64,000 nt of DNA from Candidatus Pantoea gossypiicola (GTDB lineage: Bacteria; Pseudomonadota; Gammaproteobacteria; Enterobacterales; Enterobacteriaceae), in assembly GCF_008632075.1 (NCBI RefSeq), contig NZ_VWVM01000017.1, positions 54,710-118,709 on the forward strand, read 5' to 3'. This document shows, in pieces, positions 1 through 9,014 of this stretch; the stretch's first letter is position 1; the number at the start of each line of letters is the position of its first letter. Both the position numbers and the translations under genes were made by a program. Below the pieces are notes generated by a model. The model did no database searches and was not told where the DNA came from. It worked only from the letters and a program-made list of their open reading frames with translations.

Positions 1-57
1 CTGGAAAAGCAAATGCCCGCTGGCAGCACTGGTAAGCGGCGGTTCATCGTGGAATAA
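1..57 (+). CDS. gpmM: 3' end of gpmM (cofactor-independent phosphoglycerate mutase), partial
   Basis: Only the last 18 codons are in the window, read in frame 1 and ending at TAA 55-57. The tail ends in TGK..FIVE, which resembles the C-terminus of enterobacterial GpmM (TGKPLFIVE), and gpmM is the gene expected directly upstream of envC. The residues just before the end (MPAGSTGKRR) differ from the usual EMTGKPL form, so the tail has diverged. GpmM interconverts 3- and 2-phosphoglycerate in glycolysis. The identification rests on a short tail plus synteny. Confidence 0.6.
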   Translation: MEKQMPAGSTGKRRFIVE

Positions 58-67
58 TCATTGGCCT

Positions 68-1369
68 ATGAAGGGAAAAACAACCGTTTCGCACACAAGG
101 ACCCGTCCCAACGGCGATAACCTGCCGTTGTTCACACACCTGTCCAGCCTCTCCCTTAGTCTGCTTTGCGCGGGAGCCCTGTTGTTGCCTGCCGCTGCTC
201 ACAGCGCAGAGGACAGTAAATCTCAGCTGCAATCCATTCAGCAAAACATTGCGGCAAAAGAGAAAAGCGTTAAAGCGCAGAAACTGCAGCGCAGCAAACT
301 GCTGGATCAGTTGCAGAGCCAGGAGAAAGTCATCGCGCTGGCGAGCCGTCAGTTGCGTGACACCCGCAATAGCCTCACCGCTCTGAATGACGAAATCAGG
401 CAGCTCGCTGCCTCCATCGCCCGCCTTGAAAAACAGCAAACTCAGCAGGAAAGCCTGCTTTCTGAGCAACTTGATGCGGCATTTCGTCAGGGTCAGCACA
501 GCGGCGTACAGCTGTTGATGGGCGGTGAAGAGAGCCAGCGCAGTGAGCGTATTCTGGCCTATTTCGGCTACCTGAACGCTGCCCGCCAGAAAAGTATCGA
601 ATCGCTGCAAAAGACTCGTGAGGATTTGGATCAGCAACGTGCCTCGCTGGAGCAGAAGCAACAGCAGCAGAAAGAGTTATTAGCACAGCAGCAGGGCCAG
701 CAGCAGAAGCTGCAACAGGCGAGCGAAGCGCGTAAAAAGACCCTGACGTCACTGGAAAGCGCGCTGGAAAAAGATCAGGCCGATCTGGTCGAGATGCGTC
801 AGAACGAAAGCCGTCTGCAGGATAAGATCGCTCGCGCGGAACGCGAGGCGCGTGAGCGGGCAGCACGTGAAGCCCGTGAGGCGGAAAAAGTGCGTCAGCG
901 TCAGGCGCAGGCGAAAGCCAAAGGCTCCAGTTATCAGCCAACCCAGAGCGAACGTGAACTGGTAGCCCGCACGGGTGGACTGGGGCGCGCGGGCGGACAG
1001 GCGTTGTGGCCGGTGCGCGGACGTATTGAACATCGCTTTGGTGAACAGCTGCAGGGTGAACTGCGCTGGAAAGGACTGGTGATTGATGCGCGGGAAGGTA
1101 CCGAGGTGAAAGCTATCGCGGATGGTCGTGTGCTGATGGCCGACTGGTTGCAGGGCTACGGACTGGTGGTTGTGCTGGAGCACGGCAAAGGTGATATGAG
1201 CCTGTATGGCTACAACCAAAGCGCGCTGGTGAGCGTGGGTACGCAGGTGAAGGCAGGACAGCCTATCGCACTGGTGGGCACCAGTGGTGGCCGCGGTACC
1301 CCGTCGCTCTATTTTGAAATCCGACGTCAGGGACAGGCCGTCAATCCACTCCCGTGGTTAGGAAAATAA
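68..1369 (+). CDS. envC: EnvC, murein hydrolase activator
   Basis: Periplasmic septal factor that activates the amidases AmiA and AmiB during cell separation and is recruited by FtsEX. The 433-residue product has an N-terminal signal peptide (hydrophobic about residues 28-45, likely cut after AAAHSA), a long Gln/Glu/Lys-rich coiled coil from about 47 to 290, and a C-terminal LytM/M23 domain from about 310. The LytM domain is degenerate, as in E. coli EnvC: it works as an activator and not as a peptidase. The C-terminal segment (GELRWKGLVI, KAIADGRV, YGLVVVLEHGKGDMSLYGYN) is almost identical to E. coli. It is slightly longer than the 419-residue E. coli protein because of the signal region. 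yibQ follows 3 bases after the stop. Confidence 0.95.
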   Translation: MKGKTTVSHTRTRPNGDNLPLFTHLSSLSLSLLCAGALLLPAAAHSAEDSKSQLQSIQQNIAAKEKSVKAQKLQRSKLLDQLQSQEKVIALASRQLRDTRNSLTALNDEIRQLAASIARLEKQQTQQESLLSEQLDAAFRQGQHSGVQLLMGGEESQRSERILAYFGYLNAARQKSIESLQKTREDLDQQRASLEQKQQQQKELLAQQQGQQQKLQQASEARKKTLTSLESALEKDQADLVEMRQNESRLQDKIARAEREARERAAREAREAEKVRQRQAQAKAKGSSYQPTQSERELVARTGGLGRAGGQALWPVRGRIEHRFGEQLQGELRWKGLVIDAREGTEVKAIADGRVLMADWLQGYGLVVVLEHGKGDMSLYGYNQSALVSVGTQVKAGQPIALVGTSGGRGTPSLYFEIRRQGQAVNPLPWLGK

Positions 1370-1372
1370 GTT

Positions 1373-2275
1373 TTGCTGCAACGTCGAAAAATTTCCATTC
1401 TGTTGAGCGCCTTACTGTTCAGCTACGCTGCACAGGCGGGCAAACTGGCTATTGTCATCGATGATGTCGGCTATCGCCCTGCTGAAGAGAACAAAGTCCT
1501 GCAGATGCCGCAGGCTATTTCAGTGGCGGTCTTGCCCAACGCGCCCCATGCCCGTGAAATGGCGACTAAAGCACATCAGAGTGGTCACGAAGTGCTGATC
1601 CATCTGCCGATGGCACCACTGAGCAAACAGCCGCTGGAAAAAGATACCTTAACGCCGGAGATGAGCAGCGAAGAGGTGACCCGCATCATGCGTAATGCGG
1701 TTAACAACGTGCCTTATGCTGTCGGTCTGAACAACCACATGGGCAGCAGGATGACCTCAAGCCTGCCCGGCATGCAAAAGGTGATGCAGGCGCTGAACCA
1801 CTACAATCTCTACTTTCTGGATAGCATGACCATCGCCAACAGTCAGGCGATACCTGCCGCGCAGGGTACCCAGGTCAAAGTGTTAAAACGCCGGGTATTC
1901 CTTGATGACAGCCAGGATATTAACGCCATTCGTCAGCAGTTCAGCCGGGCAGTGAAACTGGCACAGCGCGACGGTTATGCGATTGCGATTGGTCACCCTC
2001 ACCCGACTACCGTACGGGTGCTGCAGCAGATGTTACCCACACTGCCAGCCGACATTACGCTGGTTCGACCCAGCCAGCTGCTGAATGAATCACTCCGAAG
2101 CGGCTCACGGACACCTGCGGCTCCGGCAAAACCGATACCACCACGTTTCCAGCCTGCCGCCCAGTGTCAAGCGAAGCAACCGCTGGCACCGGTTGCGGCG
2201 ACCCGAGCCTTAGGGGTCATCGCTGAAAGTGTGAATCACAGCCCACTGTTTACCACGCTAAAAAATCTGTTCTGA
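1373..2275 (+). CDS. yibQ: YibQ, divergent polysaccharide deacetylase family protein
   Basis: Exported protein of the divergent polysaccharide deacetylase family, 300 residues, with a short signal peptide ending near YAAQA and the hallmark start of the mature domain KLAIVIDDVGYRP. HLPMAP, GLNNHMGS, FLDS and IGHPHP are the conserved family motifs; no catalytic activity is established. It starts at TTG, three bases after the envC stop, so it is probably translationally coupled. The tail after about residue 240 is rich in Pro and Ala and less conserved. Pairing with envC is constant in enterobacteria, which suggests a role in the cell wall, but that is inference. Confidence 0.9.
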   Translation: MLQRRKISILLSALLFSYAAQAGKLAIVIDDVGYRPAEENKVLQMPQAISVAVLPNAPHAREMATKAHQSGHEVLIHLPMAPLSKQPLEKDTLTPEMSSEEVTRIMRNAVNNVPYAVGLNNHMGSRMTSSLPGMQKVMQALNHYNLYFLDSMTIANSQAIPAAQGTQVKVLKRRVFLDDSQDINAIRQQFSRAVKLAQRDGYAIAIGHPHPTTVRVLQQMLPTLPADITLVRPSQLLNESLRSGSRTPAAPAKPIPPRFQPAAQCQAKQPLAPVAATRALGVIAESVNHSPLFTTLKNLF

Positions 2276-2283
2276 TTTGCTAT

Positions 2284-2310
2284 GAATGCTAAGTCTCCGT
2301 CTTAGCGTTC
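2284..2310 (+). terminator. Hairpin after yibQ
   Basis: A 10-bp stem (2284-2293 with 2301-2310, one G-T pair) and a 7-base loop lie 8 bases past the yibQ stop, followed by ATTTAT. The T-run is weak, so this may be a partial terminator. Confidence 0.5.
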
Positions 2311-2335
2311 ATTTATACGCAGAAATTACTATAAT
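2308..2335 (+). promoter_or_regulatory. Candidate sigma-70 promoter for the glycosyltransferase pair
   Basis: TATAAT at 2330-2335 is a perfect -10 hexamer; TTCATT at 2308-2313 is a weak -35 with a 16-base spacer. It sits about 40 bases before the first glycosyltransferase start and would allow it to be expressed apart from envC-yibQ. Confidence 0.5.
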
Positions 2336-2377
2336 CCTGGGTCGGGCGATAACGGCTGTGCGGAAACAGTGATAGGG

Positions 2378-3607
2378 ATGACGATAAATAAACAAAAAAT
2401 CCTGCTGCTGGATAACGGCAGAGAGTGGGGCGGCGGCACCAACAGTATGCTGGAGCTGCTGAAGCGTATCGATCGTCAAAAATTTGATATCACCTGCTGC
2501 TTCTACCATAACTACAGCCGTGGCAACGACGAAACGATTGAGGCCACGTTGAATGCGCTGGCCATTCCGGTCTTTTTTATTCCGCAAATCAAACAGCCAC
2601 GCTGGGCAAAATTTGTTAAAGAAGCCGTGCGCGCGCTGCTGTTTTTCAATAAACAGCTCAAGAAGCGCGCTATTGATGAGATTGATACGCGCTGGCGAAT
2701 TATGCCCAATGCCAGCAAAATCAATTCACTGCTGCAGTTGGGTAACTTCGACACGCTCTATATGAATAACCAGCCCAGCACCAATGTGGAAGGTTATCTG
2801 GCCGCGCGCAGCCTCGACGTTGCGGTGGTTCAACACTGCCGTATCGATCCGGTTCTGGAACCGCGGCTGGTCAGCATGGTGAATCAGGATTGTCAGGCTG
2901 TGATTGCCGTTTCTCAGGGCGTCAATAACACCCTGCGACGCCATGGTATCGATGCGGAACGCTGTTTTACCGTCAGTAATGCTATCGACGTTCACCAGAC
3001 TCTGCCTGACCGCCTTGAAGTCCGCCAGCGTTTTAAACTCTCTCCTTCGACCTTTGTATTTGGCACTATCGGCTCCCTGATATTGCGCAAATCTAATCAC
3101 CATATCCTGCAGGCGCTGGGCCGTTTTAAACGCGCAAATCCCGATGCAGACTGGCGGATGGTGATTGTCGGCGCGGGTCCGGAACTTCAGCATCTGCTGC
3201 AGCTTGCTACAGCAGAGCACATCCAGCAGCACGTGGTTTTTACGGGCTTTCAGAATAATGCTCTCGATTACCTCACGGCTTTTGATGCGTTTATTCTGGC
3301 CTCACGCAGTGAAGGTTTACCCCGGGTTGTGCTGGAGGCGATGCTGGTGAATACCGCCGTTGTGGGATCCCGTGTGGTCGGCACTGCCGAATTGATCAGT
3401 CATGACGAAACCGGGCTGCTGTTTGATTATGGCAACGTGGTACAACTGACCCAGCACCTGACCGCACTGTGGCAGGATACGGAATTGCGTCAACGCCTGA
3501 CCAATGCGGCAGCGAAACGCGTACGTGAACAGTACGCCATTGAAACCTATATCAGCGGCGTCGAGAATATTCTGCAAAGCGTCGCCAAAAAGAAACCTCA
3601 TGCTTAA
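2378..3607 (+). CDS. Glycosyltransferase family 4 (GT-B fold)
   Basis: About 409 residues with the two-domain layout of GT4 enzymes: an N-terminal GREWGGGTNSMLELL segment typical of the acceptor-side domain, and a C-terminal nucleotide-sugar domain with FGTIGSL, VIVGAGPE, VVFTGFQ and the E-x7-E signature in SRSEGLPRVVLEAM. The donor and acceptor cannot be told. In E. coli K-12 this position (between yibQ and tdh) holds waaH, which decorates the LPS core, so a role in LPS or another surface glycan is a reasonable inference. Start chosen at ATG 2378; a GTG at 2369 in the same frame is possible, and neither has a convincing ribosome site. Its end overlaps the next gene by 8 bases. Confidence 0.8.
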   Translation: MTINKQKILLLDNGREWGGGTNSMLELLKRIDRQKFDITCCFYHNYSRGNDETIEATLNALAIPVFFIPQIKQPRWAKFVKEAVRALLFFNKQLKKRAIDEIDTRWRIMPNASKINSLLQLGNFDTLYMNNQPSTNVEGYLAARSLDVAVVQHCRIDPVLEPRLVSMVNQDCQAVIAVSQGVNNTLRRHGIDAERCFTVSNAIDVHQTLPDRLEVRQRFKLSPSTFVFGTIGSLILRKSNHHILQALGRFKRANPDADWRMVIVGAGPELQHLLQLATAEHIQQHVVFTGFQNNALDYLTAFDAFILASRSEGLPRVVLEAMLVNTAVVGSRVVGTAELISHDETGLLFDYGNVVQLTQHLTALWQDTELRQRLTNAAAKRVREQYAIETYISGVENILQSVAKKKPHA

Positions 3608-4511
3608 TTTTTTAAATCCCCGTTACCGCCATATCAGAGCGCGCCATAACCTGCCTTATTCGCAAAAAGAGGTTCAGGGCACTGTGCCGGTCACGTCTGT
3701 CGTGATCCCCTGCACGGGCGCGGACTATATTGAAGAAGCCCTGCTCAGTGCCGATTTTGCGGCGCGTTTCGCGACGGAGACAAAAGAGGTCGTGATTGTC
3801 AGCGATCAGCCAGCGCACGCCTTTGGCAGCCTGCCGGCTAAAACCCGCGTGGTGACGCTGGATGTTCCGCATCGGGAAGAAAATTATCGCTATAAGCAAA
3901 TCTATCGCAGTCGTTTGATCAAGTTGCAGGCACCTTTGCAGGCAGAAGGCGACGGTATTCTGATGATCGATTCCGACCTCAATCTGCTTAAGATGCCGCA
4001 GATTATGATGAAACCCGGCCATCTCTATTCCAGCTTCCGTCAGGGGAAAATGATTGCCAAGCTGGACGGTGCGCCGGAAGCGGCGATCCCCGCCTACTAT
4101 CCGCATAGTATCCGGCCTTATCTGGCAGACCACGTAAATGGCGCTTACCTGGCTGCCACCCGTGAAGTCTGGCAGCGCATTTCGCCGCTTTGGCTGACGC
4201 TGTTTAATGATACCTGGAATTTAATGAACGACAGCCAGCCGCCTACTGACCAGCTGCCGCTCGCGGTGTTGCTCGACATGCTGGATATTAAAACTGTCAA
4301 TCTGGGGGAATGGGCTAACTGGCCGGTCTCAAAAAAAATTGGCGGTCAGTCGGCAGTCATCCCGCCGGATGTGGTTGGGGCGCATGGCGGCTTTCCGCTG
4401 TCGGAATGGCAAAAATACCTGGCCGACCCGCAGCAGCCGCTGAACTTTAAAGGTCAGGATTACACGCGCAAAGTGCGCTACCTGACCGACGAAGAGAAGA
4501 AGCAAAGCTAA
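3600..4511 (+). CDS. Putative glycosyltransferase with DSD motif (GT-A-like)
   Basis: A 303-residue protein. SVVIPCTGADYIEEAL near residue 33 looks like the first beta strand of a GT-A domain, and GILMIDSDLNLL places a DxD-type metal/nucleotide-sugar motif at residues 124-126. The end has many charged residues. I do not recognise the subfamily. The frame is open back to 3504, but ATG 3600 overlaps the end of the preceding GT4 gene by 8 bases and gives a normal start, so the long version is rejected. Overlap and shared strand indicate an operon with the GT4 gene; both probably act on one glycan. Confidence 0.65.
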   Translation: MLNFLNPRYRHIRARHNLPYSQKEVQGTVPVTSVVIPCTGADYIEEALLSADFAARFATETKEVVIVSDQPAHAFGSLPAKTRVVTLDVPHREENYRYKQIYRSRLIKLQAPLQAEGDGILMIDSDLNLLKMPQIMMKPGHLYSSFRQGKMIAKLDGAPEAAIPAYYPHSIRPYLADHVNGAYLAATREVWQRISPLWLTLFNDTWNLMNDSQPPTDQLPLAVLLDMLDIKTVNLGEWANWPVSKKIGGQSAVIPPDVVGAHGGFPLSEWQKYLADPQQPLNFKGQDYTRKVRYLTDEEKKQS

Positions 4512-4516
4512 TCAGG

Positions 4517-4537
4517 CGGCCGCCACATTGGCGGCCG
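4517..4537. terminator. Bidirectional terminator between the glycosyltransferase and tdh
   Basis: An 8-bp GC stem (4517-4524 with 4530-4537) and a 5-base loop lie between the converging stops at 4511 and 4543, followed on the plus strand by TTGCTTT. Confidence 0.6.
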
Positions 4538-4542
4538 TTGCT

Positions 4543-5571
4543 TTAATCCCAGCTCAGTATCACTTTCCCCGATCGTCCTGAACGCATCTCATCGAAGCCC
4601 TGCTGGAAATCGTCAATGCCAAAGCGATGGGTAATCACTGGCGTTAAATCGAGGCCGGACTGAATCAGCGCCGCCATTTTGTACCAGGTTTCAAACATCT
4701 CACGGCCATAGATGCCTTTGATGAAAAGCCCCTTAAAGATTACCTGGTTCCAGTCGATTGCCATTTCACCCGGCGGGATACCCAGCAGTGCGATACGCCC
4801 ACCGTGATTCATCACCTCCAGCAATGAACGGAAGGCAGGAGGTGCGCCTGACATCTCCAGCCCGACATCAAATCCTTCCGTCATACCCAGCGAATGCATC
4901 ACTTCCCGCAGGTCTTCATTCGCCACATTGACCGCGCGCGTGACGCCCATTTTCCGCGCCAGTGCCAGTCGATACTCATTGATGTCAGTAATCACCACAT
5001 TGCGTGCGCCGACATGCCGACAGACCGCGGCGGCCATGATGCCGATAGGACCCGCGCCGGAGATCAGTACATCCTCGCCGACCAGATCGAACGAGAGTGC
5101 GGTGTGCACCGCATTGCCGAACGGATCAAAGATTGCCGCCAGTTCATCGGAAATGTTGTCGGGAATTTTAAATGCATTAAAGGCGGGGATGACCAGATAC
5201 TCCGCAAAGCAGCCCTGACGGTTAACGCCCACGCCCATCGTGTTGCGGCATAAATGGGTGCGTCCGGCGCGGCAGTTGCGGCAGTGTCCACAGGTAATAT
5301 GCCCTTCGCCCGAAACCCGGTCTCCAATCGTAAAGCCTTTCACTTCCTGTCCAATCGCCACCACCTCACCCACATACTCATGCCCGACAATCATCGGCAC
5401 CGGAATGGTTTTGCGCGACCAGTCATCCCAGTTGTAGATATGGACATCGGTGCCGCAGATGGCGGTTTTACGAATCTTAATCAGCAGATCGTTATGCCCC
5501 GGCTCTGGAACCGGGGCATCGGTCACCATCCAGATGCCCGCTTCCTTCTTCAGCTTGGCGAGTGCTTTCAT
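4543..5571 (-). CDS. tdh: L-threonine 3-dehydrogenase
   Basis: Oxidises L-threonine to 2-amino-3-ketobutyrate with NAD+, the first step of the threonine-to-glycine route. The 342-residue product belongs to the zinc alcohol dehydrogenase family: catalytic-zinc region [11 protein letters not shown] and GHEYVGEV, structural zinc loop [15 protein letters not shown], and Rossmann motif [12 protein letters not shown]. The open frame runs 63 bases further upstream into kbl, but ATG 5571 has a GAGGAG site about 7 bases before it and matches the E. coli start MKALxKLK. It follows kbl by 10 bases in one operon. Confidence 0.96.
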   Translation of the reverse strand: MKALAKLKKEAGIWMVTDAPVPEPGHNDLLIKIRKTAICGTDVHIYNWDDWSRKTIPVPMIVGHEYVGEVVAIGQEVKGFTIGDRVSGEGHITCGHCRNCRAGRTHLCRNTMGVGVNRQGCFAEYLVIPAFNAFKIPDNISDELAAIFDPFGNAVHTALSFDLVGEDVLISGAGPIGIMAAAVCRHVGARNVVITDINEYRLALARKMGVTRAVNVANEDLREVMHSLGMTEGFDVGLEMSGAPPAFRSLLEVMNHGGRIALLGIPPGEMAIDWNQVIFKGLFIKGIYGREMFETWYKMAALIQSGLDLTPVITHRFGIDDFQQGFDEMRSGRSGKVILSWD

Positions 5572-5581
5572 GACGGACTCC

Positions 5582-6778
5582 TCAGGCGATGACGCCCAGT
5601 TGTTTGCCGATGCGGGTAAAGGCCGCCACCGCACGTTCCAGCTGTTGCTGGGTGTGCGCCGCAGAGATCTGGGTGCGAATGCGTGCCTGACCTTTTGGCA
5701 CCACCGGATAGAAGAAGCCAGTCACATAGATGCCTTCCAGTTGCAGCAGGCGGGCAAACGCCTGGGCGACGCTGGCTTCTCCCAGCATCACCGGGATAAT
5801 GGCGTGATCGGCACCGGCCAGCGTAAAGCCCGCCGCCGTCATCTGCTCGCGGAAGTAACGGGCGTTGTCCCACAGACGCTGACGCAGTCCGTCGCCTTCA
5901 CTGAGCAGATCCAGCACCCGCAGCGAGGCGGCCACAATGGCCGGAGCCAGCGAGTTAGAGAACAGATAGGGACGGGAACGCTGGCGTAACCACTCCACGA
6001 CGTCGGCTTTTGCTGCGGTATAGCCACCTGATGCGCCGCCAAGCGCTTTACCCAGCGTGCCTGTAATGATGTCTACCCGGCCCATGACGTCACAATATTC
6101 ATGGGTGCCGCGTCCGGTGTTCCCGACAAAGCCCACCGCATGGGAATCATCCACCATCACCAGCGCGGAGAACTCATCAGCCAGATCGCAAATGGCTGAC
6201 AGATTCGCAATCACCCCATCCATTGAGAAGACACCATCGGTGGCAATCAGAATATGACGGGCACCTTTATTGCGCGCTTCCTGTAAACAGGCACGCAGCT
6301 GCGCCATATCGTTATTGCCATAGCGATAACGCTGCGCTTTGCACAGCCGGACGCCGTCGATAATTGAGGCATGATTCAGCGCATCCGAGATAACGGCATC
6401 CTGCGCATCGAGCAGGGTTTCAAACAGGCCGCCGTTCGCATCGAAACAGGAGGAGTAGAGAATGGCATCCTCCATGCCGAGAAACTCAGCCAGCCGCTTT
6501 TCCAGCTGTTTATGGCTGTCCTGCGTGCCGCAGATAAAGCGCACCGACGCCATGCCGAAACCGTGCGAATCCATCCCCTCTTTCGCCGCCTGAATCAGCG
6601 CCGGATGGTTCGCTAAACCTAAGTAGTTATTGGCGCAGAAGTTAATCACTGCCGGCTCGCTGCCAACCGCGATCTCCGTCTGCTGGGCAGAGGTAATGAT
6701 CCGCTCCTGTTTAAACAGTCCTTCCTGACGTGCATCATCAAGTTGCTGACGAAGTTGTTGATAAAATTGCGCAGGCAT
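5582..6778 (-). CDS. kbl: Glycine C-acetyltransferase (2-amino-3-ketobutyrate CoA ligase)
   Basis: PLP enzyme that cleaves 2-amino-3-ketobutyrate with CoA to glycine and acetyl-CoA, directly using the Tdh product. At 398 residues it equals the E. coli length. Visible motifs are [25 protein letters not shown] and the PLP lysine in [13 protein letters not shown]. Two ATGs stand in tandem (6781 and 6778); 6778 has the better spacing to the AGGAGA site and matches the E. coli N-terminus. First gene of kbl-tdh, divergent from hldD. Confidence 0.96.
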   Translation of the reverse strand: MPAQFYQQLRQQLDDARQEGLFKQERIITSAQQTEIAVGSEPAVINFCANNYLGLANHPALIQAAKEGMDSHGFGMASVRFICGTQDSHKQLEKRLAEFLGMEDAILYSSCFDANGGLFETLLDAQDAVISDALNHASIIDGVRLCKAQRYRYGNNDMAQLRACLQEARNKGARHILIATDGVFSMDGVIANLSAICDLADEFSALVMVDDSHAVGFVGNTGRGTHEYCDVMGRVDIITGTLGKALGGASGGYTAAKADVVEWLRQRSRPYLFSNSLAPAIVAASLRVLDLLSEGDGLRQRLWDNARYFREQMTAAGFTLAGADHAIIPVMLGEASVAQAFARLLQLEGIYVTGFFYPVVPKGQARIRTQISAAHTQQQLERAVAAFTRIGKQLGVIA

Positions 6779-6964
6779 CATTGCTCTCCTCAGATGGCAA
6801 AAATCTGGCATATCTTACTGAACAGGCCGCTTCTTCACGATAAATCGCCCAACAGAATGTCATTTTTGCAGCATAGTTCACGCCGCGACGATGTACGCAC
6901 AACGCGTTACAGAGTCATCTGGCTGTCTGCACTCTGATGAAATGTTATGATGTGAGGTATTCGT

Positions 6965-6990
6965 GTGTGAAACCTCCTGTTTCACCCCAC
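6965..6990 (+). promoter_or_regulatory. Candidate sigma-32 (heat shock) promoter of hldD
   Basis: GTGTGAAA at 6965-6972 and CCCCAC at 6985-6990, 12 bases apart, resemble the sigma-32 elements CTTGAAA and CCCCAT. The E. coli homologue (rfaD/htrM) is known to be heat inducible. A sigma-70-like TATGAT at 6946-6951 lies just upstream. Confidence 0.4.
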
Positions 6991-7008
6991 AACGTTGAAG
7001 GTAACAAC

Positions 7009-7941
7009 ATGATTATCGTAACTGGCGGCGCAGGAATGATTGGCAGCAACATCGTCAAAGCGCTGAACGATCGCGGTCACACCGACATTCTGGTGGTGGA
7101 TAATCTGAAGGATGGCACTAAGTTTGCCAATTTAGTCGACCTGGATATCGTCGATTATATGGACAAAGAAGAGTTTCTGATGAGCGTGATCGCGGGCGAC
7201 GATTTAGGCCCGATTGAAGCGGTATTCCATCAGGGTGCCTGCTCCTCCACGACCGAGTGGGATGGCAAGTACATGATGGAGAACAACTATCAGTACTCTA
7301 AAGAGCTGCTGCACTACTGCCTGGAGCGCGAGATCCCGTTCCTTTACGCCTCTTCTGCTGCGACCTACGGCGGACGCAACGAGAATTTCATCGAAGAGCG
7401 CCAGTATGAGCAGCCGCTGAATGTGTATGGCTACTCCAAAATGCTGTTCGACCACTACGTTCGTCAGATGCTGCCGGAAGCGAACTCGCCGGTGTGTGGC
7501 TTCCGCTACTTCAACGTCTATGGTCCGCGTGAAGGCCACAAAGGCAGCATGGCAAGCGTGGCGTTTCATCTGAACACCCAGATCAGCAACGATGAAAATC
7601 CAAAACTGTTTGAAGGCAGTGACGGCTTTAAGCGCGATTTCATCCACGTTGATGATGTGGCAGCAGTGAACCTGTGGTGCTGGGAAAACGGCGTCTCCGG
7701 GATCTACAACTGCGGCACAGGCCGCGCCGAATCGTTCCAGGAAGTGGCTGATGCAGTTCTGAAATTCCATCAGAAAGGTCAGATCGAGTACATCCCGTTC
7801 CCGGAAAAACTCAAAGGACGCTATCAGGCCTATACCCAGGCCGATCTCACTAAACTGCGTGCTGCCGGTTACGACAAGCCATTTAAAACGGTGGCGCAGG
7901 GTGTCACTGAATATATGGTCTGGCTGAACCGCAACGCATAA
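7009..7941 (+). CDS. hldD: ADP-L-glycero-D-manno-heptose 6-epimerase
   Basis: Last enzyme in making the ADP-heptose used by WaaC and WaaF for the LPS inner core. It is a short-chain dehydrogenase/reductase epimerase of 310 residues, same as E. coli. The NADP-binding loop is [10 protein letters not shown] at residues 5-14 and the catalytic Tyr-x3-Lys is in YGYSKMLFD. The frame is open upstream to 6937, but ATG 7009 begins the protein exactly at the conserved MIIVTGG; the GAAGGTAAC before it supplies the ribosome site. It leads the LPS core cluster; waaF follows after 17 bases. Confidence 0.97.
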   Translation: MIIVTGGAGMIGSNIVKALNDRGHTDILVVDNLKDGTKFANLVDLDIVDYMDKEEFLMSVIAGDDLGPIEAVFHQGACSSTTEWDGKYMMENNYQYSKELLHYCLEREIPFLYASSAATYGGRNENFIEERQYEQPLNVYGYSKMLFDHYVRQMLPEANSPVCGFRYFNVYGPREGHKGSMASVAFHLNTQISNDENPKLFEGSDGFKRDFIHVDDVAAVNLWCWENGVSGIYNCGTGRAESFQEVADAVLKFHQKGQIEYIPFPEKLKGRYQAYTQADLTKLRAAGYDKPFKTVAQGVTEYMVWLNRNA

Positions 7942-7958
7942 AGGAAGCTGCTCCGGCG

Positions 7959-9014
7959 ATGAAAATTCTGGTAATCGGCCCGTCGTGGGTCGGCGATATG
8001 ATGATGTCGCAAAGTCTCTATCGCACACTCAAGGCCGAACATCCGGATGCAGTGATTGATGTGATGGCACCCGCGTGGTGCCGCCCATTACTGTCACGCA
8101 TGCCGGAGGTGAATCAGGCGCTGGCGATGCCGCTCGGGCATGGCGCACTGGAGATTGGTGAGCGTCGCCGGTTGGGAAAAGTACTGCGCGCCAGTCACTA
8201 CGACCGTGCTTATGTGCTGCCTAACTCCTTTAAGTCGGCGCTGGTTCCCTTCTTTGCCGGAATAAAACGCCGCGTCGGCTGGCGAGGTGAAATGCGCTAT
8301 GGCCTGCTGAACGATTTACGGGTGCTGGATAAAGCCGCGTTTCCACTCATGGTTGAGCGCTACGTTGCGCTGGGCTATGACACCGCTGTTACCTCGGCGG
8401 CGCAGCTGCCACAGCCGCTGTTGTGGCCAAAATTGCAGGTTGAAGAGCAGGAAAAGATTGAAACCGCCGCACAGTTTCAGCTCGCAGCGACTCGTCCGAT
8501 CATCGGTTTTTGTCCGGGCGCTGAATTTGGGCCCGCCAAGCGCTGGCCGCACTATCATTATGCCACGCTGGCCCGTCAGCTGATTGCTGACGGCTTCCAG
8601 ATTGTGCTGTTTGGCTCCGCCAAAGATCGTCCGACCGGCGACGAGATTATCGCTGCTCTGCCAGAGGATGCACGCGGCCACTGCCGTAATCTGGCCGGTG
8701 AAACCCAACTGGAACAGGCAGTGATTCTGCTGGCGCAATGCCGCGCCGTGGTCAGCAACGACTCCGGCCTGATGCATATCGCTGCGGCGCTGGACCGTCC
8801 GCTGGTGGCGCTCTATGGGCCGAGTAGCCCTGACTTTACGCCGCCGCTTGCAAAACAGGCGCGTATTATTCGCCTGATTACCGGCTATCACAAAGTGCGT
8901 AAAGGCGATGCCGACCAGGGCTATCACCAGAGCCTGATCGACATTCAGCCTGAGCGCGTACATCAGACGCTGAGCGAACTGCTCGCACCACAGGAGGTGC
9001 CATGCACGTCCTGA
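7959..9014 (+). CDS. waaF: ADP-heptose:LPS heptosyltransferase II
   Basis: Adds the second heptose to the LPS inner core on the cytoplasmic face of the inner membrane. Family GT9, 351 residues (E. coli 348). The N-terminal GPSWVGDMMMSQSLYRTL and the C-terminal SNDSGLMHIAAALDRPLVALYGPSSP are the typical GT9 signatures, and FCPGAEFGPAKRWP sits in the ADP-heptose domain. Its end overlaps waaC by 13 bases, which points to coupled translation. Confidence 0.96.
   Translation: MKILVIGPSWVGDMMMSQSLYRTLKAEHPDAVIDVMAPAWCRPLLSRMPEVNQALAMPLGHGALEIGERRRLGKVLRASHYDRAYVLPNSFKSALVPFFAGIKRRVGWRGEMRYGLLNDLRVLDKAAFPLMVERYVALGYDTAVTSAAQLPQPLLWPKLQVEEQEKIETAAQFQLAATRPIIGFCPGAEFGPAKRWPHYHYATLARQLIADGFQIVLFGSAKDRPTGDEIIAALPEDARGHCRNLAGETQLEQAVILLAQCRAVVSNDSGLMHIAAALDRPLVALYGPSSPDFTPPLAKQARIIRLITGYHKVRKGDADQGYHQSLIDIQPERVHQTLSELLAPQEVPCTS

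Noticed and set aside
3504..3599. Upstream extension of the DSD-motif glycosyltransferase
   Set aside because: It would overlap the GT4 gene by more than 100 bases and lacks a ribosome site; ATG 3600 is sufficient.
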